Origin: Microbacteriaceae bacterium
GTDB lineage: Bacteria > Actinomycetota > Actinomycetes > Actinomycetales > Microbacteriaceae
NCBI GenBank assembly: GCA_014377425.1
Contig: JACMPQ010000068.1
Span: forward strand, 38,462-102,461
Direction: 5' to 3'
DNA: 64,000 nucleotides
The notes beneath the pieces are model-generated. The model did not search any database and was not told the DNA's origin. It was given only the letters and a program-made list of their open reading frames with translations. Both the position numbers and the translations under genes were made by a program. Every line of letters starts with the position of its first letter. Position 1 is the stretch's first letter. Of this stretch, positions 18,663-26,077 are shown in pieces.

Positions 18663-19447
18663 TAGGTGGTTCCTTTCGTTTGCGGAGAACCCGCGGCTGT
18701 GATTGTTTCGGATGACTCTGTGCGACCTACCTCGACGCGTCCAAGGTCGGTGCGTGCTGTTTCGGTTCGACGAGAGGTGACGCTGGGGCTACGAACCCCA
18801 GCCGGCACGACGAGTCGTTGCAGTATGCCGAAGCTAACCTCCGAGATGACCGCGAGGAAAATCACCAGGAGTGAGCCGCCGAGCATCTGCGGGTAGTCCT
18901 GCGTTTGCTGTCCGGCGAAGATGTAGTGGCCGAGCCCCCCGCCGCCGAGGTAGTCGGCGAGCGTCGCGGTAGCGATGACCTGAAGCGATGCGGCACGCAA
19001 ACCCCCGATCAAGAGTGGTAGGCCGAGGGGCAGCTCGACGCGACGAATTATTTGCGCCTCCGTCATCCCCACCGCTCGGGCTGCGTCCACCGTGCGGCGG
19101 TCGACCGCTTCGAAGCCGGAATAAGCCCCCGCCAGAATCGACGGAATGGCCAAAACCACCAGTGCAATGAAGGGGGCGGTGAGTCCGATTCCGATACTCA
19201 ACGCGATGATCGACAGGAGCCCCAGGGTGGGGAGGGCTCGGATACCACCGGTGGCGAGAACCGCGATCGACTTGCCGCGCCCGGTGTGCCCGATCACGTA
19301 GCCGAGTGGAATGGCGATACCTGAGGCAATGAGCACCACAAAAAAGCTGATCAGCAAATGTTCGCTGATGCGCGTCGCGATGCCATTGGGGCCAGGAAAA
19401 TGCATGGGATCGAGAATCCAACGGATGGCGTCGACGATGAAGTTCAC
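18662..19447 (-). CDS. Osmoprotectant ABC transporter permease (OpuBB/ProW type)
   Basis: 261 residues with about six hydrophobic segments and the EAA loop AVGMTEAQIIRRVELPLGLPLLIGG. The reading A-D-Y-L-G-G-G-G-L-G-H-Y-I-F is typical of betaine permeases. The C-terminal about 45 residues are a hydrophilic Thr/Arg/Glu tail that is not part of the fold. It overlaps the second permease by 4 nt. Confidence 0.9.
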   Translation of the reverse strand: MNFIVDAIRWILDPMHFPGPNGIATRISEHLLISFFVVLIASGIAIPLGYVIGHTGRGKSIAVLATGGIRALPTLGLLSIIALSIGIGLTAPFIALVVLAIPSILAGAYSGFEAVDRRTVDAARAVGMTEAQIIRRVELPLGLPLLIGGLRAASLQVIATATLADYLGGGGLGHYIFAGQQTQDYPQMLGGSLLVIFLAVISEVSFGILQRLVVPAGVRSPSVTSRRTETARTDLGRVEVGRTESSETITAAGSPQTKGTT

Positions 19448-20127
19448 GCGGCGGCCACCCGACTACGAACGGTTGTCCGTGTGGCGTGTTGCGACACCGA
19501 GGGCAACCAGGGCATCAACACCCTCCCGATGAGCACGAGTAGTAGATCGAGCACGAGGGCAATCAGCACGGTTCCCACGATTCCAGTAAAGATTTCTGCC
19601 GCAATGTTGCGTTGAATTCCGTCAGTGAAAAAGAGTCCGAGGCTTTTGACCCCCAGCACAGCGCCAACGGTTGTGAGACTCACCGTGCTCACCGAGACGA
19701 CTCGGATGCCCGAGAGTAGAACCGGTCCGGCAAGCGGGAGGTCTACCCGCCAGAAGCGCGACCACTCGGAGAACCCCACCGCGTTGGCTGCCTGGGTAAC
19801 GTGCAGGTCTACCGAGCTCAGTCCATCGGCGGTTACTCGCACCATGAGGGCAATTCCGTAGAGAGTGAGGGCGATGATCACGCCGCTCGGATCGGTGAGG
19901 CCGGTGCCAATCAGTGCCGGCAGCGCCACAAATAAGGGTAATGAGGGTATCGAGTAGAGCAGCCCGCAGACGGTGAGCACCGTGCCTCGAACACGGCGGA
20001 AGCGGTTTGCGAGCCAACCGATGGGAACCGCAAGCAGAAAACTGATGACCACCGGCGGCACGGCGGTAGCGAGGTGTTGCAGAGTCCGTTCGCCGATAAG
20101 GGGAAGATTCTCAAGAACCCAATTCAC
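19444..20127 (-). CDS. Osmoprotectant ABC transporter permease, second subunit
   Basis: 227 residues, BPD_transp_1 fold with the EAA loop AVGFSEWSRFWRVDLPLAGPVLLSG and a characteristic GVKSLGLFFTDGIQRN near the C-terminus. It pairs with the other permease to form the heterodimeric membrane channel. ATGA overlaps on both sides indicate coupled translation. Confidence 0.9.
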   Translation of the reverse strand: MNWVLENLPLIGERTLQHLATAVPPVVISFLLAVPIGWLANRFRRVRGTVLTVCGLLYSIPSLPLFVALPALIGTGLTDPSGVIIALTLYGIALMVRVTADGLSSVDLHVTQAANAVGFSEWSRFWRVDLPLAGPVLLSGIRVVSVSTVSLTTVGAVLGVKSLGLFFTDGIQRNIAAEIFTGIVGTVLIALVLDLLLVLIGRVLMPWLPSVSQHATRTTVRSRVAAA

Positions 20128-21116
20128 CGAACGATCGGTTCAGCCGCGAGCAACCCAGAAGGTTCGTTTGACGGGCCAGCGGCCGCATCCAGGACCGCGC
20201 CGGTGGTCGCGTCCGCGCCCAGGTCCTGCGCGACGGTGACCTGCGCGACCGAATCAGCACCCGAATTTGCCGCCGAATCAACATCGTGGCCGGTAGTCGC
20301 TGGCTCGTCCACCAAGACTCCGGCGGTGCGCCCGGCGCCATCCACGAGCACACGACCCCGCGCGGTACGTCGGATGCTGAGTGCACGTTTGCCCCGCTCT
20401 GTGCCAATAAAGCTTGCGACAAACTCATTGGCCGGAGACTGCATGATTTCGCTGGGCGACCCCACCTGCGCTACCCGCCCCCCGGTTTCCAATATCACCA
20501 CCTGATCTCCGAGCAGAAACGCCTCGTCAATGTCGTGGGTGACAAACACCACCGTTTTACCCAGTTCGCGCTGCAGCCGGATGAGTTCACGCTGCAATTC
20601 GTCGCGCACAATCGGGTCCACCGCGCCGAACGGCTCGTCCATCAGGAGGATATTCGGGTCGGCCGCAAGCCCCCGGGCCACGCCCACTCGCTGCTGTTGC
20701 CCTCCGGAGAGCTGGTTCGGATAGCGCTCAGCCAGCGATCGGTCGAGCCCCACGGTGTCGAGCAGCTCGAGCGCCTGTTCCCGAGCGAGCGCCCGTTTCA
20801 CGCCGTTGAGAATCGGTACGGTGGCAATATTGTCGATCACTTTGAGGTGCGGAAGCAGCCCGGAGTTCTGCATCACGTAGCCGATGCGTCGTCGAAGCTT
20901 CACCGGCTCTAGCGTGGAGGTGTCTTCGCCGTCAATCTCGATGCCCCCCGAAGTGGGGTCGATCATGCGGTTGATCATGCGAAGCAGGGTTGTTTTTCCC
21001 GAACCGGATGATCCGACCAGCACGGTCGTGCGCCGTGACGGCACCACCAGACTGAAGTCTTCAATGGCTACCGTGCCATCTCCGAAGCGTTTGGTTACCG
21101 AGCGAAATTCGATCAT
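20124..21116 (-). CDS. Osmoprotectant ABC transporter ATP-binding protein
   Basis: 330 residues. Walker A GSSGSGKT, Q-loop region VMQNSGLLPHLKV, signature LSGGQQQR, Walker B ILLMDEPFG and H-loop THDIDEA are all present. After about residue 235, where betaine ATPases normally carry CBS domains for ionic-strength sensing, there is a short RGR-rich part and then an Ala/Thr/Asp-rich low-complexity tail, so the osmotic sensor may be reduced. First gene of the operon; a palindrome lies just upstream. Confidence 0.9.
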   Translation of the reverse strand: MIEFRSVTKRFGDGTVAIEDFSLVVPSRRTTVLVGSSGSGKTTLLRMINRMIDPTSGGIEIDGEDTSTLEPVKLRRRIGYVMQNSGLLPHLKVIDNIATVPILNGVKRALAREQALELLDTVGLDRSLAERYPNQLSGGQQQRVGVARGLAADPNILLMDEPFGAVDPIVRDELQRELIRLQRELGKTVVFVTHDIDEAFLLGDQVVILETGGRVAQVGSPSEIMQSPANEFVASFIGTERGKRALSIRRTARGRVLVDGAGRTAGVLVDEPATTGHDVDSAANSGADSVAQVTVAQDLGADATTGAVLDAAAGPSNEPSGLLAAEPIVR

Positions 21117-21130
21117 GGGGGCTCATTCCT

Positions 21131-21144
21131 CGTGACAAATCACG
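21131..21144. promoter_or_regulatory. Palindrome before the osmoprotectant operon
   Basis: CGTGACAAATCACG is a 5-bp inverted repeat with a 4-bp centre, starting 15 bp before the ATP-binding protein start. It overlaps the likely ribosome-binding region (ACGAGGA), so it may be an operator or an mRNA hairpin that hides the site. Confidence 0.4.
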
Positions 21145-21261
21145 AATCGACACGTGCCAAAGAAATAACCCAACCATCCCCACGGCGACTACACCAAGTC
21201 GCACTCCCCTTTGTCAGACCTATCTCAGCTTGTGGTCCTTCTCGGAGCGAAAATTTTAGGC

Positions 21262-21290
21262 AAAAAAATGGGGCGCCCAAGGGCGCCCCA
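21262..21290 (-). terminator. Strong intrinsic terminator after the TetR gene
   Basis: A perfect 10-bp stem TGGGGCGCCC / GGGCGCCCCA with a 2-nt centre is followed on the minus strand by seven T. It isolates the TetR gene from the downstream transporter operon, which therefore needs its own promoter in 21117-21261. Confidence 0.9.
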
Positions 21291-21305
21291 GACCACTGAG
21301 AGTTG

Positions 21306-21965
21306 CTAGGAAATGGCCTCGGGTACTCCGTAGACGCCGACCAGGTAGTTGCGAGCCGTGGACAGCGCCTCGGCGATAAGCACCTTGTCACCCAGCGCGT
21401 CGAAGGCGAAGGCCCGGGCCAAGAGGGCATCGCAGAGCTCGATGGCGACCTCAATTCGAAACTGTAAATCATCCGGGCTAAAGTTATGGCGATCTTCCAG
21501 TACCGAAACAATGCTGGCAGCCACAATCGAGTTATTGGTGGTCTCACTCGCACGCGGGCGAAGATCTAACACGTCTCCCAGGCGAAGCGAACGAAAACCG
21601 GGTTCCGTCGTGAAGGAATCAACCCAGTACTTGAGGCCCGCCATAACCGCTTCCAGCCAGTCAACGTTCGAGCTGGAGTCGACGCGTGGAACCCCGCGCT
21701 CGAGGAAGCGATCCAGCGAGCGAGCGGCGAGGGCATGAAGGATCGTGATGCGCTCGGGGAAGTAGCGGTACACCGTTCCGATTGAGGATTTCGCTCGCTC
21801 GGCCACCATGGCGGTGGTCAGTCGCTCGTAGCCAATATCACTCACAACAGCGGCCGCGGCGTCGAGCAAAGAGGTTAACCGCGCCGTGCTCCGAGCCTGG
21901 ACGGGCTCATTTCTCAACAACGGTGCTGAGCCAAACCCGGTGTCGCTAATTGTGAGTGCAGACAA
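21306..21965 (-). CDS. TetR family transcriptional regulator
   Basis: 219 residues. The N-terminal HTH is clear: AAAVVSDIGYERLTTAMVAERAKSSIGTVYRYFP, followed by a ligand-binding domain with no recognised ligand signature. The start is a TTG at 21965 with AAAGGA 7-8 nt upstream; no better start exists in frame. Two direct repeats at 21980-22011 just upstream are candidate self-operators. The terminator behind it suggests it is monocistronic; the transporter operon downstream is not necessarily its target. Confidence 0.85.
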   Translation of the reverse strand: MSALTISDTGFGSAPLLRNEPVQARSTARLTSLLDAAAAVVSDIGYERLTTAMVAERAKSSIGTVYRYFPERITILHALAARSLDRFLERGVPRVDSSSNVDWLEAVMAGLKYWVDSFTTEPGFRSLRLGDVLDLRPRASETTNNSIVAASIVSVLEDRHNFSPDDLQFRIEVAIELCDALLARAFAFDALGDKVLIAEALSTARNYLVGVYGVPEAIS

Positions 21966-21979
21966 TGGCTCATCCTTTT

Positions 21980-22011
21980 TATCAATTCGAGGGGAATAAA
22001 TATCAATTCGA
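21980..22011. promoter_or_regulatory. Direct repeats before the TetR gene, candidate operator
   Basis: TATCAATTCGA occurs at 21980-21990 and again at 22001-22011, exactly 21 bp apart (two helical turns), each followed by AGRGGAAT-like sequence. The spacing would put two protein dimers on the same DNA face. Confidence 0.5.
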
Positions 22012-22235
22012 GAGGAATCCTATCGCCATGGTGCGGGTTTCGTGGTAATCACTAACCGACACACAAGGAAACAGTCGATTGGGCTACTCGATCCGTATAG
22101 TGAAAATCTTTCACACTCTGGCTGAGAGTCTCCTTGAAATAGCTCCCGAACGCGGCAAGGAGTTGACCATGGAAGACTTCAGCAATGACCCGAAGAGCGA
22201 AATCGCCGGCCGTCGGCGCCGTTGCGGAGCCGATC

Positions 22236-23252
22236 ATGCACTTTGCCGCTCGGCTGGATGACGCGCTCCACGAATTTCGCGAGCGCCGAGCTCGACAGCG
22301 CGGACTCACATCAACGGTGATTCCCTACACCGGCTATGGAGCACCGGGCACCAGCTCGGGCGCGCCGGGCTGGGTTCGAGTGCTTTGCCGAGTGCTGCTA
22401 ACTAAACCGGCGCCGTCGTCGACCGTTCGGTACAAAAACATCCGTGGTTGGCGAAGCTTTACGAGCGTTCCGGTCAACGACGTGGCGGTGACGATCACGA
22501 TCAACGGTCAGGAACAACGGGTCACCGCCGACCGCGGCGGGGTCGTGGACATCCGAATCGAAGCCGATCTCACTCCTGGTTGGCACAGCATCACCATCCG
22601 CACCGACGAATCGGAGCCGGTGGAGGCACGGGTATTTATCGTCGACACGTCGGTGCGCTTCGGGATCGTTTCTGATATCGACGACACGGTAATGGTCACC
22701 GCCCTCCCCCGCCCCTTTCTGGCCGCCTGGAACACGTTCGTGCTCGACGAGCACGCACGCCGACCGGTGGCGGGGATGGCCGTGTTGTACGAGCGGCTCA
22801 CCCGCGATCATCCGGGCGCACCCGTGATTTACCTCTCGACCGGCGCCTGGAATGTGGCTCCCACGCTGTCGCGTTTTTTGTCGCGCAATCTGTACCCGGC
22901 CGGGCCGCTTTTATTGACGGACTGGGGGCCGACGCACGACCGCTGGTTCCGCAGTGGTATCGACCATAAGCGTCAGAGCCTTGAGCGAATTGCGGAAGAG
23001 TTTCCGGATATACAGTGGCTGCTCATTGGTGACGACGGACAGCACGACGAAGAAATTTACGGCACCTTTGCATCGGCGCACGAGGAGAACGTGCGGGCCA
23101 TTGCTATCCGGCAGCTGTCACCGAGTGAAGCTGTTTTTGCCGGAGGTCGATCGCGCTCAGACGACCCCGGTACGCCACGGAGCGTTCGCTGGGTGTTCGC
23201 GAACGATGGAGCCGGACTCCTCGAACAACTTCGCGAAAGTGGCCGCCTCTAA
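22236..23252 (+). CDS. APP1-type phosphatidate phosphatase domain protein (DUF2183)
   Basis: About 338 residues. An N-terminal beta-rich part precedes the HAD-like catalytic motif GIVSDIDDTVMV (DxDxT), then VIYLSTGAWNV, LLLTDWGPTHDRWFRSG, HKRQSLERIAEEFP and LLIGDDGQHDEEIY, all typical of DUF2183. The family acts on phosphatidic acid or related phosphoesters in yeast; the bacterial substrate is unproven. The start at 22236 has GGAG 6 nt upstream; an in-frame ATG at 22185 would add 17 residues. It diverges from the TetR gene. Confidence 0.85.
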   Translation: MHFAARLDDALHEFRERRARQRGLTSTVIPYTGYGAPGTSSGAPGWVRVLCRVLLTKPAPSSTVRYKNIRGWRSFTSVPVNDVAVTITINGQEQRVTADRGGVVDIRIEADLTPGWHSITIRTDESEPVEARVFIVDTSVRFGIVSDIDDTVMVTALPRPFLAAWNTFVLDEHARRPVAGMAVLYERLTRDHPGAPVIYLSTGAWNVAPTLSRFLSRNLYPAGPLLLTDWGPTHDRWFRSGIDHKRQSLERIAEEFPDIQWLLIGDDGQHDEEIYGTFASAHEENVRAIAIRQLSPSEAVFAGGRSRSDDPGTPRSVRWVFANDGAGLLEQLRESGRL

Positions 23253-23317
23253 GGCTGCACGAGACGCCTCACGGACGTCGAAGCGGATTCCTGCACCCAT
23301 GCCGTCATCGCAGTCAG

Positions 23318-23809
23318 TTACCAGCCGAGCGTTCCCGGCGCACCCTTGAACGGGCCAACCACGCGGGAGGTAATCCACCCGCCGTAAAAGTCCCCCGGCT
23401 GCGGGGTCACCTCCTCGCCGTCGACGGTGCAGGAATCCATTTGGGCGCAGTAGATGGCAATCCGATCGGTGAGTAACTCGAATCCCGGCGATGGCTGGGG
23501 ATAATACCACGCCGAGCGCTCGGCAACACGGTCGCCAGCACGCAGAGATAGGTATTTTGCGCGCCCCTTGAACTCGCACCAGGAGTTTCCCTCTGCGTTT
23601 GACAACGTCCCGGCAATGATGTCGGCACGCGGGACGTAGTAGACCGGAGGATGACTGGTCTCCAGCACCCGCACCGCGCCCACGGTATCCACCATCCGTT
23701 TTCCACCGAGCGTCACGGTGATTCGTTCAGGCACTGCCTCTACGCGAGGAGGACGAGGGTAATCCCAAACGGATTCTTGGCCGGGCAGCAGACTCGCACG
23801 ATCTTTCAT
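23318..23809 (-). CDS. DUF427 domain protein
   Basis: 163 residues with the DUF427 hallmarks RVEAVPERITVTLGGKRMVDT, PPVYYVPRADI, WCEFKGRAKYLSL, AWYYPQPSPGFELLTDRIAIY and the closing FYGGWIT. Function unknown in this family. A minus-strand -10 box TACGGT lies 6 nt before the ATG. It converges with the APP1-like gene. Confidence 0.88.
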   Translation of the reverse strand: MKDRASLLPGQESVWDYPRPPRVEAVPERITVTLGGKRMVDTVGAVRVLETSHPPVYYVPRADIIAGTLSNAEGNSWCEFKGRAKYLSLRAGDRVAERSAWYYPQPSPGFELLTDRIAIYCAQMDSCTVDGEEVTPQPGDFYGGWITSRVVGPFKGAPGTLGW

Positions 23810-23815
23810 TCTTCG

Positions 23816-23821
23816 ACCGTA
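23816..23821 (-). promoter_or_regulatory. Leaderless -10 box for the DUF427 gene
   Basis: TACGGT on the minus strand is followed by 6 nt and the ATG at 23809. Confidence 0.5.
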
Positions 23822-23865
23822 GCGAGTCGCGCTGTTGCTCGACTGGGGACGGGCGCTGCAGCCAG

Positions 23866-24522
23866 CTAGAGCGCGGCCACCGCGGCGAGAATATCCGCCA
23901 CCTCGGTGCGCGTGGTGTAGTCAACGTGCACATCGGCGAAGGTGACGACGCGGTTGGCATCAATGACAAGCACCGTGGGAAAGGGGATATCGCCGGTGGA
24001 GTCGGCATTGCTGTCGGCCACATCGAATCCGAGTGCGGTGTGGGCTGCGCGAGCTTCGGCACTCGGCTCGGTGCGGATTCCCAGCTCACCGATTAGGTGG
24101 TTTTTCGGATCAGACAACACCGGGAACCCCAGCTCGCCGTTCTGCACAGCGGCGGCGGAGCCGTCGGGAGTCTGCGGGCTGATCGCGATCAGGGCAACCG
24201 ACTGTGCGGAAAGAAGGGGAAGGAGTTCACGCTGGTAGGTTTTGAGGGTCAAGTTGCAGTATGGGCACCAGGCGCCGCGGTAGAACACAATGACCGCCGG
24301 GCCATTTTCGATGACGGCTGCAAGGGAGGTGGCGACGCCGTCGGCATCCAGCAGCGGCGCGTCCGTCACTGTGTCGCCCACGGCAACGACCGATGCCGGG
24401 AGGCCAGAAGCGATCAAATCGCGCTGCTCACCGGCAAAAACCTCGGCGAGTTCCGCGCCAATTTGAGCGTTGAAGCCGGAGTTGAAGGAATCGACTTGGC
24501 TGGCGATGGTGAGGTTGTTCAT
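23866..24522 (-). CDS. Peroxiredoxin-like AhpC/TSA protein
   Basis: 218 residues, thioredoxin fold, with the catalytic segment VIFYRGAWCPYCNLTLKTYQ (peroxidatic Cys in a CxxC) and SPQTPDGSAA. The family reduces peroxides with thiol partners. The start at 24522 is chosen because GGAG lies 8 nt upstream and the protein begins with the standard MNNLTIASQ; the open frame further upstream lies over the zwf 3' end. It follows zwf, a source of NADPH, on the same strand with a 101-bp gap. Confidence 0.85.
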   Translation of the reverse strand: MNNLTIASQVDSFNSGFNAQIGAELAEVFAGEQRDLIASGLPASVVAVGDTVTDAPLLDADGVATSLAAVIENGPAVIVFYRGAWCPYCNLTLKTYQRELLPLLSAQSVALIAISPQTPDGSAAAVQNGELGFPVLSDPKNHLIGELGIRTEPSAEARAAHTALGFDVADSNADSTGDIPFPTVLVIDANRVVTFADVHVDYTTRTEVADILAAVAAL

Positions 24523-24623
24523 GACACTCCGAGACTTAGGCGACGAGGGTTCGAGCCTAGGCGGGAGTGTGCCCGTGCCTTCACTGCGGGGTAAGAAAAC
24601 GTCACACGAGCGGCATTCGCCCC

Positions 24624-26048
24624 TCAGCGTGCCCGGTGATGCCAGCCGGTAGGCCCGACAGAACCGGCCCGGTACTCGTCGAGTGGCACGGCGTCTTTTT
24701 TCCACGCGGCCAAAACCGGGGCGACAATACGCCAACACTCCTCAACCTCGTCGCCGCGCACTGCGAGGGTGAGATCGCCGCTCAAGATTCCCGCGAGTAC
24801 CTCGCCGTAGGGGCCAACACTTCCTGCCGCGAAGGTGGTCTTGAGCGTCACGCTGTCGAGCTCGAACGGATTTCCCTCACCGTTGATGCTGATGTCGAGG
24901 GCAAGTTCATCCGGACTCAAAGAGATTCGCAACTGTTGCGGCCCCGCCCGGCCGGTAAAGCCGCGGGGCAGGTGCGGCACGGGCTTGAAGGTGATCACGA
25001 TCTCTTTGCGGGCCCCCGCGAGAGCCTTCCCCGACCGCAGCAGGAACGGCACGCCCGCCCAACGCCAGTTGTCGATCACCAGATCCAGTTCCGCCAGGGT
25101 CTCCGTCTGCCGCGTGGGATCCACCCCGGGCTCCTTCGCGTACGACAGAAATTTGCGCGACCCGATGGTGCCACCGGTGTATCGCGCACGCCGACTTGGC
25201 TGCGGCGAAACAGAATCCCGAGATGAGGAAAGTGGGGCTTGTGAAGCGCTCACCCGAGTAGCTCGAAGCGCCTGCGCCATGGCCCCACGCAACTCCTCGG
25301 GGTTGAGGCTGGACGGCGCTTCCATGGTCACCAGCGCGAGCACCAGCAGCAGGTGACTCTGGATCATGTCGATGAGCGCGCCCGCTTTGTCGTAGTAGCC
25401 CGCCCGCCCCTCCAACCCGAGGGGTTCGTCAAAGACGATTTCCACCCGTTCAATGTGCTGCGCGCTCCAAATCGGTTCGAAAATTCGGTTGGCGAAACGC
25501 AGCCCGAGCACGTTGAGGACGGTGGATTTGCCCAGAAAATGGTCGACACGATGAATGCGATCTTCGGGCAGCAGGAGCGCAAGCTGACGGTTCAGTTTCT
25601 TTGCCGTCCGCAGATCTGTGCCGAACGGTTTTTCGAGAGCAAGCTGAAGGCCCGCCGGGAGCTCAAGTACGGCCAATGCCGAGCAGGCGGCAATCGTGAC
25701 CGCGGGCGGGAGGGCAAAGTACAGCGCGGGCTCCCCCGTGCAGGCGCCGAAGATCTCACGCAGATCGTCTGACCGGGTGACGTCTTTTTTCAAATAGCGG
25801 GTGGATCGAAGAACCGCAGCGACCCGGAGGCCCGATGCCGAGACCGCCTGAAACGATGCCGCCACCCGTTCGCGCCACTGTTCGTCACTCAACTCCTCAG
25901 CGCCCACGCCGATGAGCTGCAGCCCCTCCAGTGCCGGATGAGAGGGGAGTTCAGCGCTGAGAAGTTGACCGAGACCGGGTAACAGCAGGCGCGCGGTGAG
26001 GTCGCCGCAAGCTCCGAGTATTACCAATGTGCGCTGAGACGAGGTCAT
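24624..26048 (-). CDS. zwf: Glucose-6-phosphate dehydrogenase
   Basis: 474 residues. The Rossmann start reads ILGACGDLTARLLLPGL, the substrate motif is HRVDHFLGK, and FDEPLGLEGRAGYYDKAGALIDMIQSH matches the family core. It makes 6-phosphogluconolactone and NADPH. It stands alone here, without opcA, tal, tkt or pgl, so it may be a second zwf copy of the genome. The -10 box TAGCGT is 6 nt before the ATG. It diverges from GH15 with 29 bp between starts. Confidence 0.92.
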   Translation of the reverse strand: MTSSQRTLVILGACGDLTARLLLPGLGQLLSAELPSHPALEGLQLIGVGAEELSDEQWRERVAASFQAVSASGLRVAAVLRSTRYLKKDVTRSDDLREIFGACTGEPALYFALPPAVTIAACSALAVLELPAGLQLALEKPFGTDLRTAKKLNRQLALLLPEDRIHRVDHFLGKSTVLNVLGLRFANRIFEPIWSAQHIERVEIVFDEPLGLEGRAGYYDKAGALIDMIQSHLLLVLALVTMEAPSSLNPEELRGAMAQALRATRVSASQAPLSSSRDSVSPQPSRRARYTGGTIGSRKFLSYAKEPGVDPTRQTETLAELDLVIDNWRWAGVPFLLRSGKALAGARKEIVITFKPVPHLPRGFTGRAGPQQLRISLSPDELALDISINGEGNPFELDSVTLKTTFAAGSVGPYGEVLAGILSGDLTLAVRGDEVEECWRIVAPVLAAWKKDAVPLDEYRAGSVGPTGWHHRAR

Positions 26049-26054
26049 TCGGCA

Positions 26055-26060
26055 ACGCTA
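26055..26060 (-). promoter_or_regulatory. Leaderless -10 box for zwf
   Basis: TAGCGT on the minus strand is followed by 6 nt and the ATG at 26048. It lies within 20 bp of the GH15 start on the other strand. Confidence 0.5.
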
Positions 26061-26077
26061 ACTGTTTAGATACGCAA

